From NCBI GenBank assembly GCA_041390125.1, contig JAWKQN010000012.1, forward strand, positions 124,001 to 188,000: DNA of 64,000 nt, read 5' to 3'. This document shows positions 36,255 through 44,476 of this stretch, one piece after another (the first letter of the stretch is position 1; each line of letters opens with the position of its first letter). The DNA comes from Gemmatimonadota bacterium (GTDB lineage: Bacteria > Gemmatimonadota > Gemmatimonadetes > Longimicrobiales > Gaopeijiaceae). A program made the position numbers and the translations under genes. The notes under the pieces are model-generated. The model was not told the DNA's origin and did not search any database. It was given only the letters and a program-made list of their open reading frames with translations.

Positions 36255-37316
36255 ATGCGTCGACGTCACGCCTCGTTGCTTCCGCTCGTGTTGACCGCGC
36301 TCCCGGTGCCGACCTCGCTGGTCGCCCAGGAGCCCGTGCTCTGGGGGAGTGGACCGGACCCCGTGTTCTCCACGTTCTCGATCGCCGCGGTCGATCCCCG
36401 CACCGGAGAGAGCGGGGTGGCGGTCACGACGCGCGTGCCGTGCGTGGGCAACGGCGTGCCCTGGGTGCGGGCGGGGGTCGGGGCCGTGGCCACGCAGGCC
36501 AACACGAGGACCGAATACGGGAACGAGCTGCTGGATCTGCTGGCGCAGGGACTCAGCCCGGAAGAGGCGCTGACGCGGGCGGTGGCGGGCGACGAAGGGC
36601 GCGACCGCCGCCAGGTCGGTGTGGTGGATCTCCAGGGGCGCACCGCCCAGCACACCGGCTCGGGCGCCAACGACTGGAAGGGACACCGCTCCGGCCCCAA
36701 CTACGCCACGCAGGGCAACCTGCTCGTCGGCCCCGAGGTGCTGGAGGCCGTGGCGCGCACGTTCGAGGCCAGCGCGGGGAGCCCACGCCACCTGGCCGAT
36801 CGCCTCATCGAAGCCCTGGCCGCCGGACACGCCCAGGGCGGGGACGCACGCGTGGGCCGCAAGCAGTCGGCGGCGGTGATCGTGGCCGATCCCCGGCCGG
36901 GGCGGTCACGCCGCAGTGACGGCGTCACGGCGCACATCAACGTGTGTGAGCACCCCGAGCCGGTCGGCGAGCTGCGCCGGATCTACGACACCATCAGCCA
37001 GACCTTGGGGTTCCGGGTGCTGGAGCAGGTCAGCGGCAACGACATCTGGCAGCTGAAGGTGATGCTGCACGAGCTCGGGTACCTGCAGGGGGCGGCGCCC
37101 GAGCTGGACGACGCGGGACGCCTCTACGACGAAGCGGCCGTCGCGGCGGTGGAGCGCTTCCGGGCCGACGCGGGACTCAACACCGCGGCATCGGGATCGC
37201 CGGCCGGACTGGTGGACGGACCGGCGGTGGAGGCGCTGTGGGCCGCGCTCGAAGCGCGCGGGCGCGCGGACGCCGTACGGGAGCGCCTGCTGGAGGTGAC
37301 GGCGGTCCGACGCTGA
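36255..37316 (+). CDS. Secreted DUF1028 protein with C-terminal peptidoglycan-binding-like domain
   Basis: 353 residues from ATG 36255; signal peptide ending LVA|Q. Residues 30-250 are DUF1028 (FSTFSIAAVDPRTGESGVAVTTR, VGAVATQANTRTEYGNELLDLLAQGLSPEEAL, GNLLVGPEVLEAV, HAQGGDARVGRKQSAAVIV), a family with an Ntn-hydrolase-like fold. The last 80 residues (IWQLKVMLHELGYLQGAAPELDDAGRLYDEAAVAAVERFRADAG) resemble a PG_binding helical domain. The combination suggests action on cell-wall or other envelope substrates. DUF1028 proteins lack a proven activity. Confidence 0.8.
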   Translation: MRRRHASLLPLVLTALPVPTSLVAQEPVLWGSGPDPVFSTFSIAAVDPRTGESGVAVTTRVPCVGNGVPWVRAGVGAVATQANTRTEYGNELLDLLAQGLSPEEALTRAVAGDEGRDRRQVGVVDLQGRTAQHTGSGANDWKGHRSGPNYATQGNLLVGPEVLEAVARTFEASAGSPRHLADRLIEALAAGHAQGGDARVGRKQSAAVIVADPRPGRSRRSDGVTAHINVCEHPEPVGELRRIYDTISQTLGFRVLEQVSGNDIWQLKVMLHELGYLQGAAPELDDAGRLYDEAAVAAVERFRADAGLNTAASGSPAGLVDGPAVEALWAALEARGRADAVRERLLEVTAVRR

Positions 37317-37339
37317 CCCGTTCCGACGCGGGGCGGGTC

Positions 37340-38761
37340 CTATTCGGAGTCGACGCGCTTCCCCTCGACCGCGTCGACGAGCCGGTCGAACTGCCGCTCC
37401 GTGCTCCACAGCCGGAGCACCTCGGGAGAGCCCACCGCGACCTCGGGCCCCCGGGCGCGCTCGAGCGCGGCTCCCAGCGCGGTGGCCCAGGCTTCGGGGG
37501 TGTCCTCCGTCAGGAGGATGTGCCCACCGGCGCGACGGAGGAGACGGGCCGACTCCCCCTCGTCGTCCACCAGCGCGATGATCGGCTTCCGGGTGCCCAG
37601 ATACTCGTAGAGCTTGTTCGGGACCTGCGCGGGTTGACCGAGCGCCAGCAGGATGGGGAAGTCCGCGTCGGCGAGCGTGCGTAGCGCCTCCTCCCGCGCC
37701 TGCCAGGGCTCGAAGGACGTCTCGCCCGCCACGCCCAGGCCACGGGCGACCTGCCGCAGATCCTCCTGGTGCCGCTCCGACCCCACGCCGACGAAGCGGA
37801 CCCGCAGTGCGGAAGGCTCGGTCTCACGCGCGACCACGCGCCCCAGGCCCTCCAGGAGCGCCTGCGCCGAGCGCGAGCCGTACAGCGTCCCCAGGTGGAG
37901 CAGGCAGGGTCGGCGTCGCGGCGACGTCGCGCCCTCCGCGATCTGGTCGATGCCGTTGCGCACGAGGAGGAGCCTCGACGCGCTGGCGGGTCCGTACCGT
38001 TCGGCCATCTCCTCCAGCAGGCGGCGGGTGCCCACGACGACGCGGTCCGCGGAACGGACCACCAGCGCCTCCATCCGGCGCTCCATCCGGTCGGTCCACT
38101 CCGTGCGCGGCTTGAGGTTGACCGGGTTGTTGGTCCACGGATCGCGGAACTCCGCGATCCAGGGCACCCCGGTCAGGCGGTGGAGGACCCAGGCGGCCAG
38201 GTGGCTCGAGAAGGGCGGAGCCGTGCTGTAGAGGACGTCGAAGGCATGCCGGCCCAGCGCGAGGCCGTGGACGGCCGCAGCGAGCCCGAACCCCTGCTCG
38301 TCGTCCGGCAGGAAGAGCAGCGATCGTCCCAGGTGCCGCGGTCCCCGACCCTGACGCTTCTCCGGCGGCGTGCCGCGCACGGCCGGGCCGAGGTCATGCT
38401 CGCCGTTCCCGGCGCGCCCCAGCCGGGTCCGGAGCCGGATCCACAGGAAGCGGGGGCTCCGGGGGTAGCGGATGGCGCGAACGTCCAGGTCGGCCGTCCG
38501 CAGCCGCATGCCCCGCTCCCCCTCGACGGCAGGCGCCGTGAGCACCGTGACGTGGTGGCCGCGGGCCACCAGGGCCTGGGCGATCTTCTCGGCCCGCATC
38601 GATCCCGAGGCCGGAAACGGGGGATAGGCATGTGCGAGGAGGAGGACACGCAGTCGCGCGCCCGCCGCCTCCTGGGCGGACCGCCCACCGCTGGGGCCGG
38701 CCCATGCGCCAGGCGCGGCCAACTCCAATGTCGGTGGGTTGCCCCGTTCGGTGTCGATCAC
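37340..38761 (-). CDS. Family 4-type glycosyltransferase
   Basis: About 473 residues from GTG 38761 (AGAGGCGG upstream; start uncertain because the frame stays open to 38902). The N-terminal domain starts RVLLLAHAYPPFPASGSMRAEKIAQALVARGHHVTVL and the C-terminal domain has LLHLGTLYGSRSAQALLEGL and NKLYEYLGTRKPIIALVDDEGES, the GT-B donor-binding region. The family adds sugars to exopolysaccharide, O-antigen or cell-wall precursors. It is isolated from other polysaccharide genes. Its start region is divergent from the propeller gene at 38962. Confidence 0.85.
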   Translation of the reverse strand: MIDTERGNPPTLELAAPGAWAGPSGGRSAQEAAGARLRVLLLAHAYPPFPASGSMRAEKIAQALVARGHHVTVLTAPAVEGERGMRLRTADLDVRAIRYPRSPRFLWIRLRTRLGRAGNGEHDLGPAVRGTPPEKRQGRGPRHLGRSLLFLPDDEQGFGLAAAVHGLALGRHAFDVLYSTAPPFSSHLAAWVLHRLTGVPWIAEFRDPWTNNPVNLKPRTEWTDRMERRMEALVVRSADRVVVGTRRLLEEMAERYGPASASRLLLVRNGIDQIAEGATSPRRRPCLLHLGTLYGSRSAQALLEGLGRVVARETEPSALRVRFVGVGSERHQEDLRQVARGLGVAGETSFEPWQAREEALRTLADADFPILLALGQPAQVPNKLYEYLGTRKPIIALVDDEGESARLLRRAGGHILLTEDTPEAWATALGAALERARGPEVAVGSPEVLRLWSTERQFDRLVDAVEGKRVDSE

Positions 38762-38961
38762 GCGACCGTTCCGCCTCTCTGGCGCTCGGGTGCTCAGGGT
38801 GACCACGGTGTTGTCACGGGGGTAGCTCGAAGCTAAGTGCAAGTCCTGCGCCGTTGAAAGGCCCGGGTCCGGCAGAGGCCGGGGGGGCCCGGCGGCGGAC
38901 AACCCCCGGGCGCGGCGGACGCATCGGAAGCCGGCACAGTCGACTCTCCAGGAGGCTCAGC

Positions 38962-40134
38962 ATGAGGATGGTGACGAGGGCGGCGATCCTGTCCGGTGTG
39001 GCGCTCGCGGTGACCGGGGTGGAGGCCAGCGGACAGGCGGTTCCCCGCCTGGTGCGCGAGGCCCGCTTCGCCGAGGGCTTCGGACTGGTCAACCGCGCCC
39101 GCGAGCTGCCGGACGGGCGGGTGCTCGTGGCCGACCCCCTGTCGAAGACCCTGCAGGTCGTCGATTTCGCCTCCGGTCGCAGCGAAGCCATCGGGCGCGA
39201 AGGCCAGGGGCCGGAGGAGTACCGGCAACCGGACGCGGTCCACGCGCTGCCGGGAGGACGCACCCTGCTGGTCGACCTCGGGAACGCGCGTCTGACCGAG
39301 CTCGGTCCCGATCTCTCGTTCGGGCGGACCCATCCGCTGGCCACGGGGAGCCCCGGCCCGGGCGGGAACTTCGAGCCGCGCCTCCCCGCCGCCGTGGATG
39401 GCGAGGGCCGCGTCTACTACCAGGCGATGGGGATGTCGCCCGGTGGGCAGCTGCCCACCCACGCGCAGGTCAAGCGCTGGGATCTGACCACCGGCGCCGT
39501 CGAGGTGGTGGGCGAGGTGGCCCTCCCCGACCGCGAGGACCGCGTCTCCGGCGGGCCCAACAACCAGCAGCGACAGATCCGGCAGATCCCGCTGGCCGCC
39601 GCCGACGGGTGGGCGGTCGCCCGGGACGGCCGGGTCGCCTTCGTGCGCTCCGGCTCGACCTGGCACGTGGAGTGGGTCGGCGCGGGCGCGGGGCCGGTGA
39701 CGGGGCCCCCCGTGCGCTACCAGCCGGTCCGCATCGGGACGGCGGAGAAGCGCGAGTGGGTCGAAACGGCCGCGCAGCGCGGCGGCGGTGTGGGCATCTC
39801 CGTGGAGATGGACAACGGCAGCGTCCGGACCAGCTTTGCGCGCGGCGGGGGCAGCCGTAGCGCGATCGACGACTACACGTGGCCGGAGACCAAGCCGGCC
39901 TTCGAGCCCGGCGACATCCAGGTGGACCCCCAGGGACGCGTGTGGGTGCGGCTGCACCGCGAGGCGGGCGAGGCCCCCCTGTACGCGATCGTCGATGCGA
40001 ACGGCCGGCCTCTGGGCGAGGTGGAGCTGGAGCCGGACCGGCGACTCATCGGGTTCGGGGACGGCACGGCCTACGTGGTGCACGTCGACGACATGGACCT
40101 GCAGTACCTGGAGCGCTACCGGCTCGAGGGGTAG
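38962..40134 (+). CDS. Secreted 6-bladed beta-propeller
   Basis: 390 residues from ATG 38962 with GGAGG nine bases upstream. Signal peptide ends ASG|Q. Propeller blades are visible: GRVLVADPLSKTLQVVDFASGRSEAIGREGQGPEEYRQPDAVHALPGGRTLLVDLGNARLTEL, then repeats about 45-50 residues apart. The GREGQGPEEYRQP segment is the same element as GRAGEAPGEF in the lipoprotein propeller at 9239-10459, so both belong to one 6-bladed group. There is no peptide gene or transporter next to it. Function unknown. Confidence 0.75.
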   Translation: MRMVTRAAILSGVALAVTGVEASGQAVPRLVREARFAEGFGLVNRARELPDGRVLVADPLSKTLQVVDFASGRSEAIGREGQGPEEYRQPDAVHALPGGRTLLVDLGNARLTELGPDLSFGRTHPLATGSPGPGGNFEPRLPAAVDGEGRVYYQAMGMSPGGQLPTHAQVKRWDLTTGAVEVVGEVALPDREDRVSGGPNNQQRQIRQIPLAAADGWAVARDGRVAFVRSGSTWHVEWVGAGAGPVTGPPVRYQPVRIGTAEKREWVETAAQRGGGVGISVEMDNGSVRTSFARGGGSRSAIDDYTWPETKPAFEPGDIQVDPQGRVWVRLHREAGEAPLYAIVDANGRPLGEVELEPDRRLIGFGDGTAYVVHVDDMDLQYLERYRLEG

Positions 40135-40242
40135 CCGGTCCGCGCTCTGCGGGGGCCGACCGGTCCGCGACCCGCGGGCAGGTCCACCGCCCGCCCGGAC
40201 CCACGCGTCTCGACCGCGGGGCGGTGCGCCCTATCTTGTGGG

Positions 40243-41223
40243 GTGCACCGCCTCGCCGTCGCCGCGCTCGTGGCCCCGCTCCTGGGGTCCGTCCCCCTCG
40301 CGGCCCAGGAGCCGTTCGTCGGACCCCTGGGCGTGAGCGAGCGCAATCCCTTCTATGAGCTCTTCTATGTCCCCGTGCTCGAGACGGCGGACGTGCTTCC
40401 GGCCGGGGCGCTGCGCCTGGACGTGACCCACGCCTACTCGAACATCTTCGAGTGGGGCGAGAGCGACGCGGCCGAGCAGTACTTCGATCTCGAACGCCTG
40501 ACGAGCACGTGGACCCTCCGGCACGCCCTGGGGTCGGCCTGGGAGATCGGCGGCCGCATGTCCGTGCAGGCGTCATGGGGCGGGTTCCTCGATCCGCTGG
40601 TCGAGGGGCTCCACGACGCATTCGGCCTTCCCAACGGCGATCGCGAACGGGTGCGACAGAACCAGTACGGCGTGGAGCTGCGCGACCGTCGGGGCGATCT
40701 CGTCTATCGCGCGCCCCGGCGCACGATCTCGTTCGAGGATCCGCAGGTGTTCGTGAAATGGGGAGCGCGCCGCAGCGACCGGGGAGCGCTGTCGGTGCGC
40801 GCCACGACCGAGCTGCCCCTCGGTCAGGACGGTACCGGCACGGGCCGGGCGGACGCGGCGCTCGAGGTGCTGGCGCGGCGCTCCTGGACCCGGTGGCACC
40901 TGCACGGCATGGCGGGGGTGACCACGGTCAACGCACCGGAATGGGCGCGTCCCTGGGCCCACCGCGCCGCGACGTACCTGGCGCTGGCGACGGAGCGGAC
41001 GTTCGGGCCCACTTCGCTGCTGGCGCAGTGGGCGCTGTCGACCCCCTATCTGGGAGACACGGGCATCGACGAGCTGGACGACCTGCCGTCGCTGCTCACG
41101 GTCGCCGTCGCCGGACAGCGCCGGGCGTGGCGGTGGGCGCTCGGATTCGTGGAGGACGTGCCCCCCAACGGTCCATCCGTGGACTTCACCGTTCACCTGC
41201 AGCTCTGGCGCGCCTGGCCGTAG
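40243..41223 (+). CDS. DUF3187-like outer-membrane-type protein
   Basis: 326 residues from GTG 40243. Signal peptide ending LAA|Q. The mature protein is beta-rich with alternating residues and the family-like patch FLDPLVEGLHDAFGLPNGDRERVRQNQYGVEL, which I recall from DUF3187. Strands such as GALSVRATTELPLGQDG and WRWALGFVEDVPPNGPSVDFTVHLQLW fit an outer-membrane barrel of about 12 strands. The role is unknown. It precedes lgt by 21 bases and is likely co-transcribed. Confidence 0.65.
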   Translation: MHRLAVAALVAPLLGSVPLAAQEPFVGPLGVSERNPFYELFYVPVLETADVLPAGALRLDVTHAYSNIFEWGESDAAEQYFDLERLTSTWTLRHALGSAWEIGGRMSVQASWGGFLDPLVEGLHDAFGLPNGDRERVRQNQYGVELRDRRGDLVYRAPRRTISFEDPQVFVKWGARRSDRGALSVRATTELPLGQDGTGTGRADAALEVLARRSWTRWHLHGMAGVTTVNAPEWARPWAHRAATYLALATERTFGPTSLLAQWALSTPYLGDTGIDELDDLPSLLTVAVAGQRRAWRWALGFVEDVPPNGPSVDFTVHLQLWRAWP

Positions 41224-41244
41224 CCGCCGCCACCGGAGGATTCC

Positions 41245-42087
41245 GTGCGACCCGTGTTGTTCCGCTTTCCCGACGGTTTGCCGCTCATCGGCGGCGCCGA
41301 GGTGCAGTCCTTCGGCATCCTGCTCTTCCTCTCCTTCATCGCCGCGGGGATCGTGGCGCGGCGCGAGCTGGATCGGCTGGGAGAGGATGGAGAACGGATG
41401 AGCGACCTGGTCTTCTGGGCGCTCATCGGCGGGATCGTGGGGGGCAAGCTCTACTTCGTGCTGACCAACCCGGGCATGCTGGCGGGGGGCGCCGGCGCGC
41501 TGTTGTCCGGGACGGGCTTCACCTGGTACGGCGGCTTCATCCTGGCCAGCGCGATGGTGTGGGTCTACATGCGCCGGCACGGGATGGACGTGGGGAAGAC
41601 GTTCGACGCCATCGCGCTGGGCCTCCCCGTCGGCATCGCGGTGGGTCGGTTCGGGTGCTTCATGGCGGGCGACGACTACGGGCGCCCGACCGGCTCCTGG
41701 GTCGGTGTGGCGTTCCCCGAAGGTGCACCTCCGACCACCGTGGGCGTGTTGCGGGACCGCTATGGCGTCGACGTGGATCCGGAGCTGATCGCCCGCTTCG
41801 GCGACGTGATCCCGGTGCATCCCACGCAGCTCTACGAGATCGGCACCTCCTTCCTGATCCTGCTGGTCCTGCTCCGTCTGCGCCACGTCCCGCACAAGCC
41901 GGGGTGGGTCTTCGGCGCCTGGCTGGGGCTCTACGCCGTCAATCGCTTCCTGCTCGAGATCGTGCGGCTGAAGGGGGATCGCTTCCTGTTCGGCGTATTC
42001 TCGCAGGCGCAGGTCATCTCGGTGGTGCTGCTCGCGCTCTCGCTCTGGATGGTGACACGGCTCCGGGGCGCGCCGGCGCGACGCTGA
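41245..42087 (+). CDS. lgt: Prolipoprotein diacylglyceryl transferase
   Basis: 280 residues from GTG 41245 with GGAGGA six bases upstream. Lgt transfers diacylglycerol from phosphatidylglycerol to the lipobox cysteine of lipoproteins in the inner membrane. Seven hydrophobic helices are present. The signature RFGCFMAGDDYGRPT includes the arginine and aspartate that act in catalysis, and the VHPTQLYE segment is the second conserved block. It supplies the modification needed by the many lipoproteins in this window (SusD-like, cytochrome c, propeller, tandem pair). Confidence 0.93.
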   Translation: MRPVLFRFPDGLPLIGGAEVQSFGILLFLSFIAAGIVARRELDRLGEDGERMSDLVFWALIGGIVGGKLYFVLTNPGMLAGGAGALLSGTGFTWYGGFILASAMVWVYMRRHGMDVGKTFDAIALGLPVGIAVGRFGCFMAGDDYGRPTGSWVGVAFPEGAPPTTVGVLRDRYGVDVDPELIARFGDVIPVHPTQLYEIGTSFLILLVLLRLRHVPHKPGWVFGAWLGLYAVNRFLLEIVRLKGDRFLFGVFSQAQVISVVLLALSLWMVTRLRGAPARR

Positions 42088-42208
42088 GCGGGCGGGCGGG
42101 CGACACGGCCCGGCCCGCGGCGGGTCCGGTCCGCCGCGCCCCGGGTTGCGCCGGCTCCCCCCACGCCGGATGCTCGGGTGCATCCACGTCCTCCACCGGA
42201 GCGTCCCC

Positions 42209-43099
42209 ATGATCCGTCTCCCGCTGGCCGCGGCCGCACTCCTGCTCGCCGCCGCCCCCGTATCCGCCCAGGGCCTCAAGGTCCACATCTCCGCCGACCT
42301 CGAGGGGATCACGGGGGTCGTCACGGGAGAGCAGCTCGGACCCGGCGGCTTCGAGTACGGACGCTTCCGCGAGTTCATGACGGACGAGGTCAACGCCGCC
42401 ATCGAGGGCGCGCGGGCCGCGGGCGCCACCGAGATCGTGGTGGCGGACTCCCACGGCAACGGCCAGAACCTCCTCATCGAGCGGTTGCCGGAGGACGTGC
42501 TGCTGGTGCGCGCCTGGCCGCGTCCGCTCGGCATGATGGAAGGCATCGACTCGACGTTCGACGCCGCGGTCTTCATCGGCTACCACGCCAGCACCACCAA
42601 TCCCGAAGGCGTGAGGGCGCATACGCTATCCAGCGCCAACCTCACGGCGGTGCGGCTGAACGGCATCGAGATGCCCGAGGCCGGTCTGAACGCCGCCGTC
42701 GCCGGCCACTTCGGTGTGCCCGTCGTGGCGATCTCCGGCGACGACGCCATCGTGGCCGAAGCCGAGCGCCTGCTCGGCACGATCGACGGGGCCGTCGTCA
42801 AGCAGGCGCTCGGCTTCCACTCGGCCGTGACCGTCATGCCGGCGGTCGGGCGCGAGCGCATCCGGGCGGCGGTGGAAGCGGGGGTGCGCGCCCACGCTGC
42901 GCGGCGCGCCTACCGGCTGGAGGGTCCCCTCCAGCTGGAGGTGGCCTTCAAGCACTACCAGCAGGCGCAGGTGCTGGCCTACCTGCCCTTCGTGGAGCTG
43001 GTCGACGCGCACACCATCCGCATGCAGGCGGACTCCATGGTGGAGATCTCCCGCTTCCTGCAGTTCATCTCGCACTACCAGCCGGGACTGGCGCCCTGA
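42209..43099 (+). CDS. Secreted M55-family D-aminopeptidase (DppA-like)
   Basis: 296 residues from ATG 42209, signal peptide ending VSA|Q. The metal-binding motif ISADLEGITGVV (D30 and E32) is near the mature N-terminus, followed by VVADSHGNGQNLL and VFIGYHAS, which supply the other zinc ligands of the M55 family, and EVAFKHYQQAQVL late in the chain. DppA cleaves D-Ala-D-Ala peptides in Bacillus. Unlike DppA, this copy is exported, so it may act on peptidoglycan fragments or dipeptides in the periplasm. Confidence 0.85.
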   Translation: MIRLPLAAAALLLAAAPVSAQGLKVHISADLEGITGVVTGEQLGPGGFEYGRFREFMTDEVNAAIEGARAAGATEIVVADSHGNGQNLLIERLPEDVLLVRAWPRPLGMMEGIDSTFDAAVFIGYHASTTNPEGVRAHTLSSANLTAVRLNGIEMPEAGLNAAVAGHFGVPVVAISGDDAIVAEAERLLGTIDGAVVKQALGFHSAVTVMPAVGRERIRAAVEAGVRAHAARRAYRLEGPLQLEVAFKHYQQAQVLAYLPFVELVDAHTIRMQADSMVEISRFLQFISHYQPGLAP

Positions 43100-43123
43100 G
43101 CGGGCACGTCCCGGAGGCTGGGG

Positions 43124-43561
43124 TCACAGCGACAGGAGCGCGACCTCGTAGCCGATGAGCGCCGTGTAGAACAGCAGGATCCCGTGGAGGATGCCCCGCA
43201 CCGGCACGAAGCGCAGCACGGAGCTCTGGTTGCAGGCCACGAGGATGAGCAGCGCAAACCCGGTCAGCAGGACCTTGAAGTTCGCGAAGAGCTGGATGTC
43301 GAGCTCCATGAGCGCGCGCATCACGGGGTTGGCCTCGCGCACGACACCGCGGGCGATCAGCTCCAGCGTGAAGATCGCGTCCAGGGTGCTGAGCGCCATC
43401 ACGACGATCGTCACCACCAGGAACCACGGATGGTGCCAGTCGAGACCGGTCGCGGCGGCGTCGCCGACGCGACGCCCGTTCCTGCGTCGGCCTTTGAGCG
43501 CCCAACGCCAATCGGAGAACAGGACGTGGGCCTGTCGGCGGTCCGCGCGTCGACGCTCCAT
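43124..43561 (-). CDS. DUF5658-like membrane protein
   Basis: 145 residues from ATG 43561. A basic cytoplasmic N-terminus (ERRRADRRQAHVLFSDWRWALKGRRRNGRR) precedes three hydrophobic helices: LVVTIVVMALSTLDAIFTLELIARG, ANFKVLLTGFALLILVACN and LHGILLFYTALIGYEVALLSL. The loop EANPVMRALMELD after helix one is the DUF5658 signature. The function of the family is unknown. Convergent with the M55 gene. Confidence 0.75.
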   Translation of the reverse strand: MERRRADRRQAHVLFSDWRWALKGRRRNGRRVGDAAATGLDWHHPWFLVVTIVVMALSTLDAIFTLELIARGVVREANPVMRALMELDIQLFANFKVLLTGFALLILVACNQSSVLRFVPVRGILHGILLFYTALIGYEVALLSL

Positions 43562-43632
43562 GGGCCTCTCCTGACGGGTCGGATCGGGATGCTGGTCCGG
43601 CTCGATGGGCAGGGCGTATGCCAGGAGCCGAC

Positions 43633-44256
43633 TCAGGGCGAGGATGACACGTCCAACCACCGTCGGACAAGGACTTCGCCTGCCCGGGCATACACCTTGG
43701 CGGGGTAGAGGTGGCAGTCGGATGTGTTGCGTCCGCGCACACATCCGTTGTAGCGCAGAAGCGCCCGCTCCATGTCCCCGCCGGAGCGGTCGACGAGGGT
43801 CCGCAGCAGGCGGGCGCCGTGGCACAGGTTGGTGGCGATGTCCTCCAGATCGGAACCCGGGCAGCCCCAGCGCCCGGCGTGGAACGGCATCACCTGCAGC
43901 AGGCCGACCGCCCCGACCGGGCTCCGGGCGGCAGGGTCCAACCACGGATTCTCCACCAACAGGACGGCCGTCAGGAGGCGGGGATCGAGTCCGGCGTCGC
44001 GTCCGGCGCCCACCAGGGCCAGCGCCAGCGTGCGCACGAACGCGGAATCGTCCGAGAACGTCGCGAGCATCGTGGTGAGCGGCTCCACCTCGGCTCGATA
44101 GACGGAGTCCGCGCGCTCGATCCCGGATCGGAGACGCTCCACACGCTCATGGAGCTCCGAGCGTTCGGGCTGCGCTCCCGCAGGGGAGACATCCGGTGGG
44201 GGCCGGGTCGCCGCGAGCAACAGGGCCGGAACCAGGAGAAGCGTCGCGTTGCGCAC
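43633..44256 (-). CDS. Lytic transglycosylase (SLT-like)
   Basis: 207 residues from GTG 44256. A hydrophobic N-terminal signal (LLLVPALLLAATRP) precedes a helical region and the transglycosylase domain: TAVLLVENPWLDPAARSPVGAVGLLQVMP, with catalytic E102 and the GLLQVMP motif (118-124), then ERALLRYNGC (tyrosine 169 and the NxG of the SLT fold). It would cut peptidoglycan glycan strands in the periplasm. Cysteines near the C-terminus (NGCVRG, SDCHLY) may pair. Upstream is a 220-base gap to the S9 peptidase gene, in which I see nothing. Confidence 0.82.
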   Translation of the reverse strand: MRNATLLLVPALLLAATRPPPDVSPAGAQPERSELHERVERLRSGIERADSVYRAEVEPLTTMLATFSDDSAFVRTLALALVGAGRDAGLDPRLLTAVLLVENPWLDPAARSPVGAVGLLQVMPFHAGRWGCPGSDLEDIATNLCHGARLLRTLVDRSGGDMERALLRYNGCVRGRNTSDCHLYPAKVYARAGEVLVRRWLDVSSSP

Positions 44257-44476
44257 GGGGGGTCGCTCCCGTCGGGGTAGGGCCGGAGGCGGAGGCGCCT
44301 CCCTGCCATCCTGGAGGGCGACGTCGCCCGCCCGCGGCGGACAGGCCGGACGACGTAGATGCGGACGCACGATGCCGTAGGAACGGCGCGAAGCCCTGGC
44401 GGCGGCGGATCGGCGGGCCTTCTATTGCACCCGGACGCCGCACGCTCCACGGACCCGCCCGAGAGAGGTTCACGCC